Part shown: positions 8,601 through 15,651 of the stretch, one piece after another
Layout: each line of letters begins with the position of its first letter
Position numbering within the stretch: the first letter of the stretch is position 1
DNA from: DAOUFU01 sp034429275
GTDB lineage: Bacteria > Chloroflexota > Anaerolineae > Aggregatilineales > Aggregatilineaceae
Length of the DNA stretch: 32,909 nt
Direction: 5' to 3'
NCBI GenBank assembly: GCA_034429275.1
Contig: DAOUFU010000267.1
Coordinates: 1 to 32,909 of the forward strand
Position numbers and translations under genes: made by a program
The notes under the pieces: model-generated
What the model was told of the DNA's origin: nothing
Databases searched by the model: none
Seen by the model: only the letters and a program-made list of their open reading frames with translations

Positions 8601-9928
8601 GCCGGTAGGGTGGCGATTGCAGCTGCAACCGGGGTCGCAGCGTCTGCCGGTGTCGTCAACGCTTCGGCCTGAGCCTGGAGAAGTTGGGCGAATTCCGGCA
8701 GGTCCTCGTCGGTGAGGAACGTCATCACCTCATCGTTAACCCACACCCCCGATGCACCACCAGGCACATCGACCCGCAGCCAGTAGTTATACTGCCCCCC
8801 AAACCCACGTGCGCATACCCAGTTTCCAGGCTCGATGACACCCATCACCGGGCAAGTTACGCTAGGACACTGACGGTAGTTGACATTATCCGTACCTTCG
8901 ACACCCCAGAATTCCTCGCAGTCCGCAAACAACACGGAGATCAGATCGTCTGGGGGAAAACCGGGCATGACATTGGACTTTTCAATGGCATACAGCGGCG
9001 CAGTCTCTTCGGTATCTTCGGTTTCAGAAGACAGGGAGACCAGCAGCCAATCGGGATTATCAGTAATTCCGCGCACGCAGACGCCTTCACCCTGCGCCAA
9101 CCGGGCCACTAACGGGCACTCAGCGCCCGCACAAGAGCGCACTGCGGCGGCCAGGTCAGAAACAAAGTACTGCTGGCACGCAGGCAGCCGACCGGAGATG
9201 GAGAGCGGACCGGGCGGCGGCGTCACAGTGGGCGCAAGAGTCTCGCGCGGCACAGGGGTGAATGTCGCCTGCCCCGGTAGGGGTGTCGAGGTCGGCACAA
9301 ACGGAACAGGTTCACCCGTATTCCGCCCCCACGGGATCACACTATCGCGCCGGACCCAACCTCCAAGGCCGCGATCCGACTCAACCACATAGATCCAGGT
9401 GGGAAATACCGAATAATAGTAGCCGCATAGCCAGTCTTCACCGACCAGTGTGCCCAGGGGCGCACAGCCAGGCTGATTGCACGCATAGACTACCACCGAG
9501 TCGGTATCCACCAGCCACGCCTGGCATCCCAGGTAATCCGCCTGGGCCTGACCGGGCGCACCAGGGGCAACCACCTGGGTGCTGATGTAATAAATGGGCG
9601 ATGCCGCATCCGCCGGATCGAGATCGACTCGCAGCCAGTCCAGCGATTCTTCCGACGGTCCCAGCACGCATAGGTTCTGATCGCGACTGACCTGGGCCAT
9701 CACACGGCAGCCCATCAGCGCACAAGCGCGCACATTCGCCCTATCCACCGTTACAAAATAGGGCTGGCAGGCGCCCGAATCTTCCTGCCACTGCACATTA
9801 TCCGCCGGGGCATCCATTTCTTGAGCCAGCGTGCCTGAGAACATGAACGCCAGCATCACCAGCACCACAGCCCCAGCCATCATCAGCACATACCACTTAC
9901 GTAGAGTAGGGAGAGATTTTATGAGCAT
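5618..9928 (-). CDS. BcsB-like envelope protein with five four-Cys SH3-like repeats
   Basis: Large membrane-anchored extracytoplasmic protein of 1436 residues. Residues about 12-35 form a signal or anchor helix. Five SH3-like repeats start near Cys54, Cys135, Cys251, Cys337 and Cys493, each with the spacing C-x14-17-C-x4-C-x12-C. Thr/Pro/Ala linkers separate them from a region (about 625-1290) resembling BcsB, the envelope partner of cellulose synthase, in two tandem halves (LTLQSP, NNVLYLNIDYF, LPDQPTAVDLEYAMRLVS). A second Thr/Pro stalk and one helix (WLDGILVAAGVLAVATLAFG) with a basic tail end the protein. The frame is open to 10042, but the ATG at 9928 has AGGT upstream and starts eight bases after the preceding stop. 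It probably guides or binds the nascent polysaccharide outside the membrane; BcsB assignment is by recognisable pattern, not alignment. Confidence 0.82.
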   Translation of the reverse strand: MLIKSLPTLRKWYVLMMAGAVVLVMLAFMFSGTLAQEMDAPADNVQWQEDSGACQPYFVTVDRANVRACALMGCRVMAQVSRDQNLCVLGPSEESLDWLRVDLDPADAASPIYYISTQVVAPGAPGQAQADYLGCQAWLVDTDSVVVYACNQPGCAPLGTLVGEDWLCGYYYSVFPTWIYVVESDRGLGGWVRRDSVIPWGRNTGEPVPFVPTSTPLPGQATFTPVPRETLAPTVTPPPGPLSISGRLPACQQYFVSDLAAAVRSCAGAECPLVARLAQGEGVCVRGITDNPDWLLVSLSSETEDTEETAPLYAIEKSNVMPGFPPDDLISVLFADCEEFWGVEGTDNVNYRQCPSVTCPVMGVIEPGNWVCARGFGGQYNYWLRVDVPGGASGVWVNDEVMTFLTDEDLPEFAQLLQAQAEALTTPADAATPVAAAIATLPATDTPAPSATIQQAGPMLLTSTPAAAETTPDATATAQASPESTSTPETPACVPYLVSVQGATGANIRACASTTCDILEMYPQGASVCVLGVDPEDPNWLVVERSPEQPGEDLAYISAGVVAPQSEPASVIGITPQASTPIVLPTATAQPTLPVCEPGSSLAGCVTMTPTPVLTPIPENVPTGPLLAQEVKLADLGVSNLTLQSPAALAQFDLAVPETWVPGGNNVLYLNIDYFETRSSTIGPTGLVSDLITILNVTMDEQVIATISLGAANVGVQTLAIPLPLNILQDQNRIHTFTVELRAEDHCLANSLSQVLIKTDQSYFHLEFRESLPIRDLSLYPRPIYTQRFVDRADVLYLVLPANPTEHDIQTGMSLSAGLGSLTFNDLVIRVLTADAVDDTILRTNNLMLVGQIGTNALIDQYYAQDLFPSDLGADGVLSVAGEAVATTDGVVQIIPNPGNELLSVVAVTGQSPEALTKAAAALAGPPSVMGIGGAVAVVTDLRPVQRPPVGFTLQTEVTFSQLGYPLITLGGYGVSSAQVRFYLPANYPLTEDAYVDMEFNYSGLISNNRSSVALTMNNRYPIASAVLDAPTSQVTGPEGTTTQVVGGPYHLRARIPPDSGLLGEQNTLNITLTVGGDWECYIPDPQVAWFTVSGNSKMNLPRGTMLAQNVTPYIGTFPVPFNTQPDLRDVWFVLPDQPTAVDLEYAMRLVSRLGTSVTAGEGFAPRVSLGSALPEGTDLSGYNLIVFGQNTRNSFLASLNQNLPQPFVEGTDTLRQVMDDVVYRLPVGYEIGLLEILPSPWSLDRVILVITGTGDRGYANAAAVLNDSLYWRTELMGDVGYVSDNSISMVDTRVLRDREQLAEQIQDVLLDLEAQATEAAQATQVAQAMATLTTATPEPNPTLLVDTVVTVTPVPTLQVIIPTSPALPTPLFTQTPVPTVPTAIPTFEPLPPTALQPRESEPPRWLDGILVAAGVLAVATLAFGLVRLMRQDRRR

Positions 9929-9936
9929 AATCAGAC

Positions 9937-11439
9937 CTATGTGATAGGTGAAATTCGGGACACGATACGCGATTCGGACAGGCGCAGGCGCAGCGCCTGG
10001 GCCAACACACTGCACGAGGCAGCAAAACCGATGATCACCCAATGGTAGCGGTTATAGCTTGCGTGAAGAAATACGCTCGCCAACAAAAAGGCGATAAAAC
10101 CAAAGCGAATCCCGGTAACCCAATCCGCCAGGTCGGGGCGGCCCGATTCCTTGAAGTATTTCCTTGCTCGCCCCATGCCCCGGAACAGGACCCCCAGCAT
10201 CGCTGCAAAAGAAAGGATTCCCACAACACCCATCTCGGCAGCGATCTCCAGATAGAGGCTGTGCGCCTCGCGCGCCTCCCCGCGACTATCCAACCCCAGT
10301 TTGGGCGCATAGTCCAGGTACATATCGGCATAGTGACCACGCCCTATCCCCAGTATGGGGCGATCTTGGAACATCTGCATGGCCACAATGGCCTCGCTGG
10401 ACCGACCACGCAGCGATACTTCTGTTTGCATCCCTACACCTTCGGCAACCAGGTTGGGCAGGGTGTTGATACGCGCCGCAAAGCCAACCGGCAAGTAGGG
10501 CACCACGAGCACTCCGATCAAAACAACCAGCGTTCCCACCACAAAGGGGCTTAACCGCCGCTCGCGTATCACCAATGCCCCCAAGACCAAAAGCGTCAGA
10601 AATCCACCGCGCGAATAGGTGGCCAGCACCACTGCGATGATGAACACCGAGATCACCAGTGCCCACAGGCGGTTGCGCAATGAGTGATCGGTCATCGCGC
10701 GATAGAGTGCGATGGGCAGCACCATCAACTGGTACATGGCATAATAGTTGGGGTCGTCGAGCGGGCCGGTAATGCGGTTGCTGTCGAAACCTTCGGTGAC
10801 TTCAAACACCGGCGCATTGGCAAAGCCCCAAAAGGTGAAGTCAAAATTGCCAGTGATCATCTGGAAGGTACCCAACATCGCCAGAATTCCAGCAACACTG
10901 ATCAACACCCACTGAGCGCGCTTCCATACATGCTCATCGGTCGCGAACTGAACAATGATCAACATGATCACAAAGTCTTTCAGTTCATCGATGATCACTC
11001 CCAATCCGCGTTCCGGAATCGGCGCAAAGAACATCGACATGATGCTTACCGCCACATAGCCCAAAATGAGCATTTCGGTAATACGAAAGATGAGTGGTTT
11101 TCTTTGCAGGACCACATGGCTGGCGAGCGTGCCGACAAAAATCAGCGCAACCAGGAACTTGTTGAGGTCGGGAATCCCAAAGGATTCCTCGATCACGCTG
11201 GAGGCATTCGAAAATACGAATGCCACCAGGAAGTAAAGCCCCAGCGGAGGCCGCAGTAGAACGATGAGTCCCAAAAGGACAGCGAACACCCCGCCAACAA
11301 CAAAGATTCCATAAGCCGTCGCGCCGATGATGATGCTGCCGATCAAGACAACCAGCACCCCAAAGACCGCCAGCCCAACCTCATAGCCACGCGCACGTGT
11401 GGCCACTAAGGGAGAATGCAGTGTCGATGTATTCGCCAT
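9937..11439 (-). CDS. O-antigen ligase/polymerase (Wzy/WaaL) family membrane protein
   Basis: Polytopic membrane protein of 500 residues with about 11-13 hydrophobic helices and the Wzy_C signature (O-antigen ligase superfamily). The landmarks are ATYSRGGF near residue 274, a large extracytoplasmic loop with GRSSEAIVAMQMFQDRPILGIG, and EAHSLYLEIAAEMG with His393, the conserved loop histidine of this superfamily. It would polymerise lipid-linked repeat units or ligate the polymer to an acceptor on the outer membrane face. ATG at 11439 has GAGGA about 12 bases upstream, a somewhat long spacing. It follows the Wzz-like gene by 71 bp and precedes the BcsB-like gene by eight, fitting a Wzx/Wzy-style pathway. 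Polymerase and ligase cannot be told apart from sequence alone, and no Wzx flippase lies in the window. Confidence 0.9.
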   Translation of the reverse strand: MANTSTLHSPLVATRARGYEVGLAVFGVLVVLIGSIIIGATAYGIFVVGGVFAVLLGLIVLLRPPLGLYFLVAFVFSNASSVIEESFGIPDLNKFLVALIFVGTLASHVVLQRKPLIFRITEMLILGYVAVSIMSMFFAPIPERGLGVIIDELKDFVIMLIIVQFATDEHVWKRAQWVLISVAGILAMLGTFQMITGNFDFTFWGFANAPVFEVTEGFDSNRITGPLDDPNYYAMYQLMVLPIALYRAMTDHSLRNRLWALVISVFIIAVVLATYSRGGFLTLLVLGALVIRERRLSPFVVGTLVVLIGVLVVPYLPVGFAARINTLPNLVAEGVGMQTEVSLRGRSSEAIVAMQMFQDRPILGIGRGHYADMYLDYAPKLGLDSRGEAREAHSLYLEIAAEMGVVGILSFAAMLGVLFRGMGRARKYFKESGRPDLADWVTGIRFGFIAFLLASVFLHASYNRYHWVIIGFAASCSVLAQALRLRLSESRIVSRISPIT

Positions 11440-11510
11440 TGGCTATCGTGTATCCTCATGTTCAGATCGCCCGGCCCACTGCAAGGGAGCTTGAACGCCG
11501 GGCATGCCGC

Positions 11511-12887
11511 TTAACGATCGCCTTTGCGCTCAGAATCGCTGCCTGGCTCTTGCTGCTGCATGGCACGTGCCGCGAGCGGATTCCGCGGGCGACGGCGCGA
11601 TGGTTTTTCTTCTTTGGCGGGTTCCGCCGGCACATCGGGCGCATTGAGCACAGTATCCCACGCGCTCGGCGACGAGCCAAACAGGTTCTCTTCGCTCACA
11701 TTGAACACCGCGCCGCTCGCCGGTTGGCTGTAGGGAACTTCCTCGCCACCCTGCACAAACGGGCCAGGCATGGTCGTGATCAGGTGAATAGAGTTCTCGC
11801 CTTGTGATTCAGCTTTGGCCAATGCGTCGTGAGCTTTGTCGAGAATCTCACGATAGGTCATTGCATCACCACTGGTGGCGACAATCCCGGTGCTGGCGAC
11901 AAACGTCGCGACATAACCGCCAAATTCAAAGGGCCGCGCGCGAATTTCGCTGTGCAACTTCTGCAAGATGCCGCGGGCCTCGTCACCAGGGGTCTCGGTG
12001 AGCAAGATGCCAAAGGTCCAGGGTTCCAGGTAGGCGATGATATCGCTGCGCTGCCGGATCGTATCCTGGATCGCCAGGGCTGCACTGCGCAGCAGCGCTG
12101 TCTGTGTCGCTTCGGGCAGCAGATCAAATTCTTCGTTGGGCGTGAGGCGCAGCAGGGCCATGCTGATCGGGCGCAGCCGTGCGTAAGGACGGTTCGTCTC
12201 TTCTTCAAAGCGCTGGCGGAAGTAACGCTCGTTGTAGGTCCCCACACGCAGGTCGCGGATCGCTGCCCCTTCCAGCCGTTCCGAAGGCGTGCGCAGGTAC
12301 TCGAAAGTCAGCGCCAGGGTTACCCCTACCACCAGGCCCAGCACTCCACCCAGGACCGCATTCAACGTGGTCTTCGGCGAGACAGGGTCCTCTTGAAGTT
12401 CGGGCGGGTCGAGGTTTTCCAGCGGGAACGAATTGTAGAGGGGGTTCGCGCGTTCCATGCCAGCCAGGCCAATCGCCTCATTCAAGCGAAGAGCCAGGTC
12501 GGGCGACGGCCCCTGAACGGTGAGCGACAGCACATTGGTGTTGGGCAAGTTCGCGCAAGAGACTTCATACTTTTCGAACTGTTTCAACTTCGGGTTCAAG
12601 CCGATAAGTTGAAATGCCCGTTCACGAACCGACTGACTCGTGATCACCTGGCAATAGGTCACCGAAATGCGGTCACGGCCCGACAGTGTATCGATACCAT
12701 AGATCAGGGTGTCATTTTCCGCCGTTGATAGTCCCCCGCCCAGCCGCGCGACATATGTGGAAGTGGCCGCATATATGGGCGTCTGCTGGTAACTGAACCA
12801 AAGCGCGAGGGCTGTTGCGATAAACGTGAGCGGCAAAATCAGCCAGGCTCGTTTGAGTAATATTCGGAGATATTCTCGCAGCTCCAT
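11511..12887 (-). CDS. Wzz-like chain-length determinant with degenerate GGDEF-like domain
   Basis: Protein of 458 residues starting MELREYLRILLKRAW, the typical polysaccharide co-polymerase opening. Helix 1 spans about 15-37 and helix 2 about 172-198 (LNAVLGGVLGLVVGVTLALTFEYLRT), enclosing the extracytoplasmic Wzz domain. Instead of a tyrosine kinase, the cytoplasmic part (about 209-366) resembles a GGDEF domain: YNERYFRQRFEEE, RQRSDIIAYLEPWTFGILLTET, then ATFVASTGIVATSG. The GGDEF signature position reads EPWTF, so cyclase activity is not expected. A Pro/Glu/Arg-rich tail closes it. The ATG at 12887 has AGAGG upstream and is preferred over the frame start at 12971. It heads the minus-strand operon and would set chain length, perhaps under nucleotide or partner control. 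Confidence 0.85.
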   Translation of the reverse strand: MELREYLRILLKRAWLILPLTFIATALALWFSYQQTPIYAATSTYVARLGGGLSTAENDTLIYGIDTLSGRDRISVTYCQVITSQSVRERAFQLIGLNPKLKQFEKYEVSCANLPNTNVLSLTVQGPSPDLALRLNEAIGLAGMERANPLYNSFPLENLDPPELQEDPVSPKTTLNAVLGGVLGLVVGVTLALTFEYLRTPSERLEGAAIRDLRVGTYNERYFRQRFEEETNRPYARLRPISMALLRLTPNEEFDLLPEATQTALLRSAALAIQDTIRQRSDIIAYLEPWTFGILLTETPGDEARGILQKLHSEIRARPFEFGGYVATFVASTGIVATSGDAMTYREILDKAHDALAKAESQGENSIHLITTMPGPFVQGGEEVPYSQPASGAVFNVSEENLFGSSPSAWDTVLNAPDVPAEPAKEEKPSRRRPRNPLAARAMQQQEPGSDSERKGDR

Positions 12888-12979
12888 AGGGACCTCTCCA
12901 CTGCTGTGTTTTGGGTTGTCAGGAACAGATGACGGTCTGCCTGACCGAAAAATGACACCTGGACCATTCACCGGCTCGG

Positions 12980-12994
12980 CCCTGCAATGCAGGG
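12980..12994. repeat. Perfect 7-bp palindrome
   Basis: CCCTGCA and its exact complement are separated by one base. It lies about 90 bp upstream of the Wzz-like start, inside the probable leader of the minus-strand operon. It could be a protein-binding operator; a single-base loop makes a strong RNA hairpin less likely. Confidence 0.45.
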
Positions 12995-13053
12995 ATTTGT
13001 CGGAAGAAAAGACTTTCTACACGCCTCAGAAAGCAAATAACAGCCTGGGCAAA

Positions 13054-13079
13054 TTCCAGAGACATCTTCCAGAGACATC
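13054..13079. repeat. 13-bp perfect tandem direct repeat
   Basis: Two exact head-to-tail copies of TTCCAGAGACATC, followed by two further matching bases (TT). It sits just downstream of the candidate minus-strand promoter, so it would be in the 5' leader of the Wzz-like operon. It may be a paired binding site or a simple slippage duplication. Confidence 0.6.
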
Positions 13080-13105
13080 TTGTGGTGTGGGTGCGACACC
13101 ATGAA

Positions 13106-13135
13106 ACTATAAAGTCATCTATTGAAAAGCGCCAA
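13106..13135 (-). promoter_or_regulatory. Candidate sigma-70-type promoter for the minus-strand operon
   Basis: On the minus strand, TTGGCG (4 of 6 matches to the -35 consensus) is followed after 18 bases by TATAGT (5 of 6 to the -10 consensus). The predicted start near 13099 gives a leader of about 210 bases to the ATG at 12887. Found by eye, no transcript evidence. Confidence 0.4.
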
Positions 13136-13389
13136 CCAGCTTGAGTGAACGGATCGTCATGCTCACCTTTTGCGACCCACACCAACCGCCTCGACCAAGC
13201 TAAAGTAATACGACTTCTAATTTCTTCGTGCTAAACGATTTACCAATAGTCTCTAAAGAGTATAGCGCTTGAGCAGACAGATGTCACCGTCTTTTTATAA
13301 ATATTTACTTTATTGCCATTACTCATAACACCTTTCAAACATCCCCTTGCAGGCGCAATGACGGTCCCGACAGATCATGGTTGACTCAT

Positions 13390-13436
13390 GGCCACCTCCT
13401 GGGTCGGGAGCAGTTATTATCGAGGTGCTGGTGGCC
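13390..13436. repeat. Long-loop inverted repeat
   Basis: GGCCACC at 13390-13396 is complementary to GGTGGCC at 13430-13436, and the overlapping pair CACCTC (13393-13398) and GAGGTG (13422-13427) is also complementary. Two alternative pairings are thus possible. It lies upstream of the plus-strand -10 element, so it may act as a DNA operator rather than as RNA. Confidence 0.35.
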
Positions 13437-13507
13437 AGCGTTTCTCGTGCTGCAAAGGTTTTACCGCTTTTTTATAGAATTTTATCTACTCCTAGATTAA
13501 GCAAACC

Positions 13508-13513
13508 TATAAT
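13508..13513 (+). promoter_or_regulatory. Candidate -10 element for the phosphoglycosyltransferase gene
   Basis: A perfect TATAAT within an AT-rich stretch, with no good -35 hexamer at the right distance (TCTACT at a 17-base spacing). A weak -35 suggests an activator-dependent promoter. The leader to ATG 13724 would be about 200 bases. Confidence 0.35.
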
Positions 13514-13545
13514 ACAAAGTATGGATATTCGGTGAAATCTGGTGC

Positions 13546-13571
13546 CATTCTAGCTATTCATTCTGGCTATT
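13546..13571. repeat. 13-bp near-perfect tandem direct repeat
   Basis: CATTCTAGCTATT is followed directly by CATTCTGGCTATT, identical at 12 of 13 positions. It lies about 30 bases downstream of the candidate plus-strand -10 element, in the probable leader of the phosphoglycosyltransferase gene. Its length equals that of the unrelated repeat at 13054. Confidence 0.55.
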
Positions 13572-13723
13572 GGTGGAGAAGGTTTGCCCTCTTCACCTCA
13601 ACAAGCAGTCGCCAACCCGTGTGTTTCTGTCATCACCCAATCGACCGCGCGCGATTCCTGTCGAATTCATCCACCGGCAGCCAGACTCACGCTTGAGTGT
13701 GTGGGGAAGGAATTATCAGTAGC

Positions 13724-15475
13724 ATGGCTAAATTCCGACTGCTGTTGATCTCTCTCGCCGCCTGGCAAATCTTGCTCTTCAACCTGGAGCGCCCCGATAT
13801 CCTCAGCGGTGGGCGCAACATCGACCTGGCCTCATTTGTCTATGTGCTGGCCGCCATGGTCATGGTGGGCATGTTGATGATGCCCGATCTGGGCAAGGAA
13901 CGAATCGAGCTAGTCGTTGTGCCCACGATGGTGTTATATGTCATCCTCAAAATTTATGTCAGCATCCGGCGCGAACTCATGGTTGATACGATGTTTGTCT
14001 ACATCTCTATCACAGAAGTCGCCGTGCTGCTGATCACTGTGTGGATTGCGCGTAATGTCTCGGTGGCTGTGGCCAGCTTTGAGGATGCCGTCGAAACTAC
14101 CGTCTTGGGCACCGATAAGCTGCGTGTGTTACCGATGGCGGAAGGTGAGGAACAAATCAATCACGAGTTGTTCCGTGCCCGTCGTTTTGACCGTCCGGTA
14201 TCAATCCTCTATTTGCGCAATACGCTGTTGGATGGAATGCGCAGCTCGTTTGGCCAGCAGTTCGATCTCGAAGCCGCGTTCCGTCGGCGCTACTTGCAGG
14301 CTCGCATCGCTCAACTGGCCGAGGCAATGACTTATCGCAGCGATATCATTGCATGGCATAATGATAATCTGGTCATCTGCCTGCCTGAGACCACCAAAGA
14401 ACACGCCACTCAATTCGCTCAGCAGCTTCACGAGATGTTGAAAATGCGCCTCAACCTCTCGATCAAGATGGGGCTGGCGACCTTTCCTTATGATGCCCTG
14501 ATCTACTCTGATCTGATTGACGCTGCCCTGCTTCATCCCGTTGTCTTTCTGACCGATCTCGCCACGCCTGCTGAGCAGGAGCACCCTGACGATCACCCGC
14601 CCAAAGACCCCCCATCTTCCGATCGTCGTGAGACTTCCGACCAGCCGACCAGCGAAACACGCGTACCCGATCCCCTGGCAACCCAAGAATTGAACCCGGT
14701 GGCGCGGCCTTTGGGCATCATTCGTTCACTGCTCTCTGGCCCACAGCTTTTCCCGCTTGATGGAATGCCGCTCTTTTCCAGTGTAGCAACCACTTCGTCT
14801 ACCGATCCCAATCTGTGGGTGAACCGGCTCCCCTATCAAAGCGCGGCTTCTCGCCAGCTTTACCGGGTGATCAAGCGAGCATTCGATCTGAGCGTAACAA
14901 TTGTGTCGATGCCATTTGTCGCGGTGCTCATGGTGCTGATCATGATCGCCATCAAGCTCGATGGACCGGGACCGATCTTTTTCCGCCAGTATCGCACAGG
15001 CATCGGCGGGCGGCGGTTTGTAATGTACAAATTCCGAACCATGGTGCCGGATGCCGAAGAAAAGCTCAAGGAATTGGCTGCTCAGGGATTAGCCAGGCTG
15101 GATGAGAATGGCAAGCTGGCCGAACCCCTCAAGCTCAAGCGCGATCCGCGTGTGACGCGAGTGGGGCGCATATTGCGTAAAACCAGCCTTGACGAAATTC
15201 CCCAGTTGTTCAATGTGCTGCGCGGAGACATGAGTCTGGTAGGACCGCGTCCCACGAGTTGGAACGTAGATAGCTACACACTCATGCAAACCGAGCGCCT
15301 GAGTGTTCGCCCTGGCATCACCGGGTTGTGGCAGGTTTCCAGTCGTGGCAGCAGCGACTTCGACAACTGGCTTGAATGGGACATGAAATATATCGAAAAA
15401 ATGAGCCTGTCGCTCGACTTGCAGATCCTGGTGCGAACTGTGTTCAAAGTGTTCCAGGGATCGGGCGCACGTTAA
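13724..15475 (+). CDS. Initiating phosphoglycosyltransferase with internal degenerate GGDEF-like domain
   Basis: Protein of 583 residues that should start polysaccharide synthesis by moving a sugar-1-phosphate onto polyprenyl phosphate. About four N-terminal helices (residues 1-125) precede a cytoplasmic GGDEF-like module (about 142-280: FRARRFDRPVSILYLRN, YRSDIIAWHNDNLVICLPET, KMGLATFPYDA). Its signature position reads HNDNL, so it is a pseudo-cyclase. After a Pro/Ser-rich linker comes the bacterial sugar transferase domain (about 377-583): KRAFDL, GPGPIFFRQYRTGIGG, KFRTM, the catalytic TSLDEIPQLFNVLRGDMSLVG segment, GPRP and PGITGLWQ. GTG 13697 is in frame, but ATG 13724 follows GGAAGGAA, though at a long spacing. 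Normal members have a CoA-binding-like domain in the middle, so the replacement is unusual. Confidence 0.9.
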   Translation: MAKFRLLLISLAAWQILLFNLERPDILSGGRNIDLASFVYVLAAMVMVGMLMMPDLGKERIELVVVPTMVLYVILKIYVSIRRELMVDTMFVYISITEVAVLLITVWIARNVSVAVASFEDAVETTVLGTDKLRVLPMAEGEEQINHELFRARRFDRPVSILYLRNTLLDGMRSSFGQQFDLEAAFRRRYLQARIAQLAEAMTYRSDIIAWHNDNLVICLPETTKEHATQFAQQLHEMLKMRLNLSIKMGLATFPYDALIYSDLIDAALLHPVVFLTDLATPAEQEHPDDHPPKDPPSSDRRETSDQPTSETRVPDPLATQELNPVARPLGIIRSLLSGPQLFPLDGMPLFSSVATTSSTDPNLWVNRLPYQSAASRQLYRVIKRAFDLSVTIVSMPFVAVLMVLIMIAIKLDGPGPIFFRQYRTGIGGRRFVMYKFRTMVPDAEEKLKELAAQGLARLDENGKLAEPLKLKRDPRVTRVGRILRKTSLDEIPQLFNVLRGDMSLVGPRPTSWNVDSYTLMQTERLSVRPGITGLWQVSSRGSSDFDNWLEWDMKYIEKMSLSLDLQILVRTVFKVFQGSGAR

Positions 15476-15501
15476 CGGGGCGCGTTTGCGATATGAATAT
15501 C

Positions 15502-15564
15502 GGCGATGGAATCATCGCCAAAGCTCGCAGCGCTCGCATGTGGCAGGGTCCGTGTGAGCGCTGC
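15502..15564. repeat. Two consecutive hairpins between the transferase genes
   Basis: A 7-bp perfect stem with a four-base loop (GGCGATG, GAAT, CATCGCC; 15502-15519) is followed by a 9-bp inverted repeat GCAGCGCTC/GAGCGCTGC (15527-15535 and 15556-15564) with a 20-base loop, then TTCATTT. The second could be a weak plus-strand terminator after the phosphoglycosyltransferase gene or an mRNA-processing structure. The rest of the 176-bp gap shows nothing else. Confidence 0.4.
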
Positions 15565-15651
15565 TTCATTTGGTGAAGCGAACTCTCCCATTTTCGCTTA
15601 TGATATCTGACATCGTATGAGTCGCGTCCGATTGCGAAGGGATGTCGCCCT

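Larger units (their letters stand above)
12888..13723. promoter_or_regulatory. Divergent control region of the polysaccharide locus
   Basis: About 0.8 kb without a credible gene, lying between the Wzz-like gene (minus) and the phosphoglycosyltransferase gene (plus). It is visibly more AT-rich than its flanks around 13200-13550. It contains candidate promoters on both strands, two 13-bp tandem repeats (13054-13079 and 13546-13571) and inverted repeats at 12980-12994 and 13390-13436. A pair of TCATGG boxes lies 11 bp apart (13375 and 13386), roughly one helical turn. The minus-strand leader also holds short competing hairpins around 12917-12955. I see no recognised riboswitch or tRNA. It probably integrates control of both arms of the locus. 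Confidence 0.6.

Noticed and set aside
9929..10042. N-terminal extension of the BcsB-like protein to 10042
   Set aside because: It overlaps the end of the ligase/polymerase gene and precedes a good start with its own ribosome binding site and signal helix.
11829..12728. Plus-strand open frame of 299 codons
   Set aside because: Antisense to the Wzz-like gene, which has clear helices and a good start.
13054..13571. Possible CRISPR or large repeat array
   Set aside because: Only two copies of each 13-bp unit without spacers; not a CRISPR layout.
12888..13723. Possible c-di-GMP riboswitch, given the GGDEF-like domains nearby
   Set aside because: I searched both strands by eye for the conserved GEMM core and found no convincing match; the hairpins present are short and generic.
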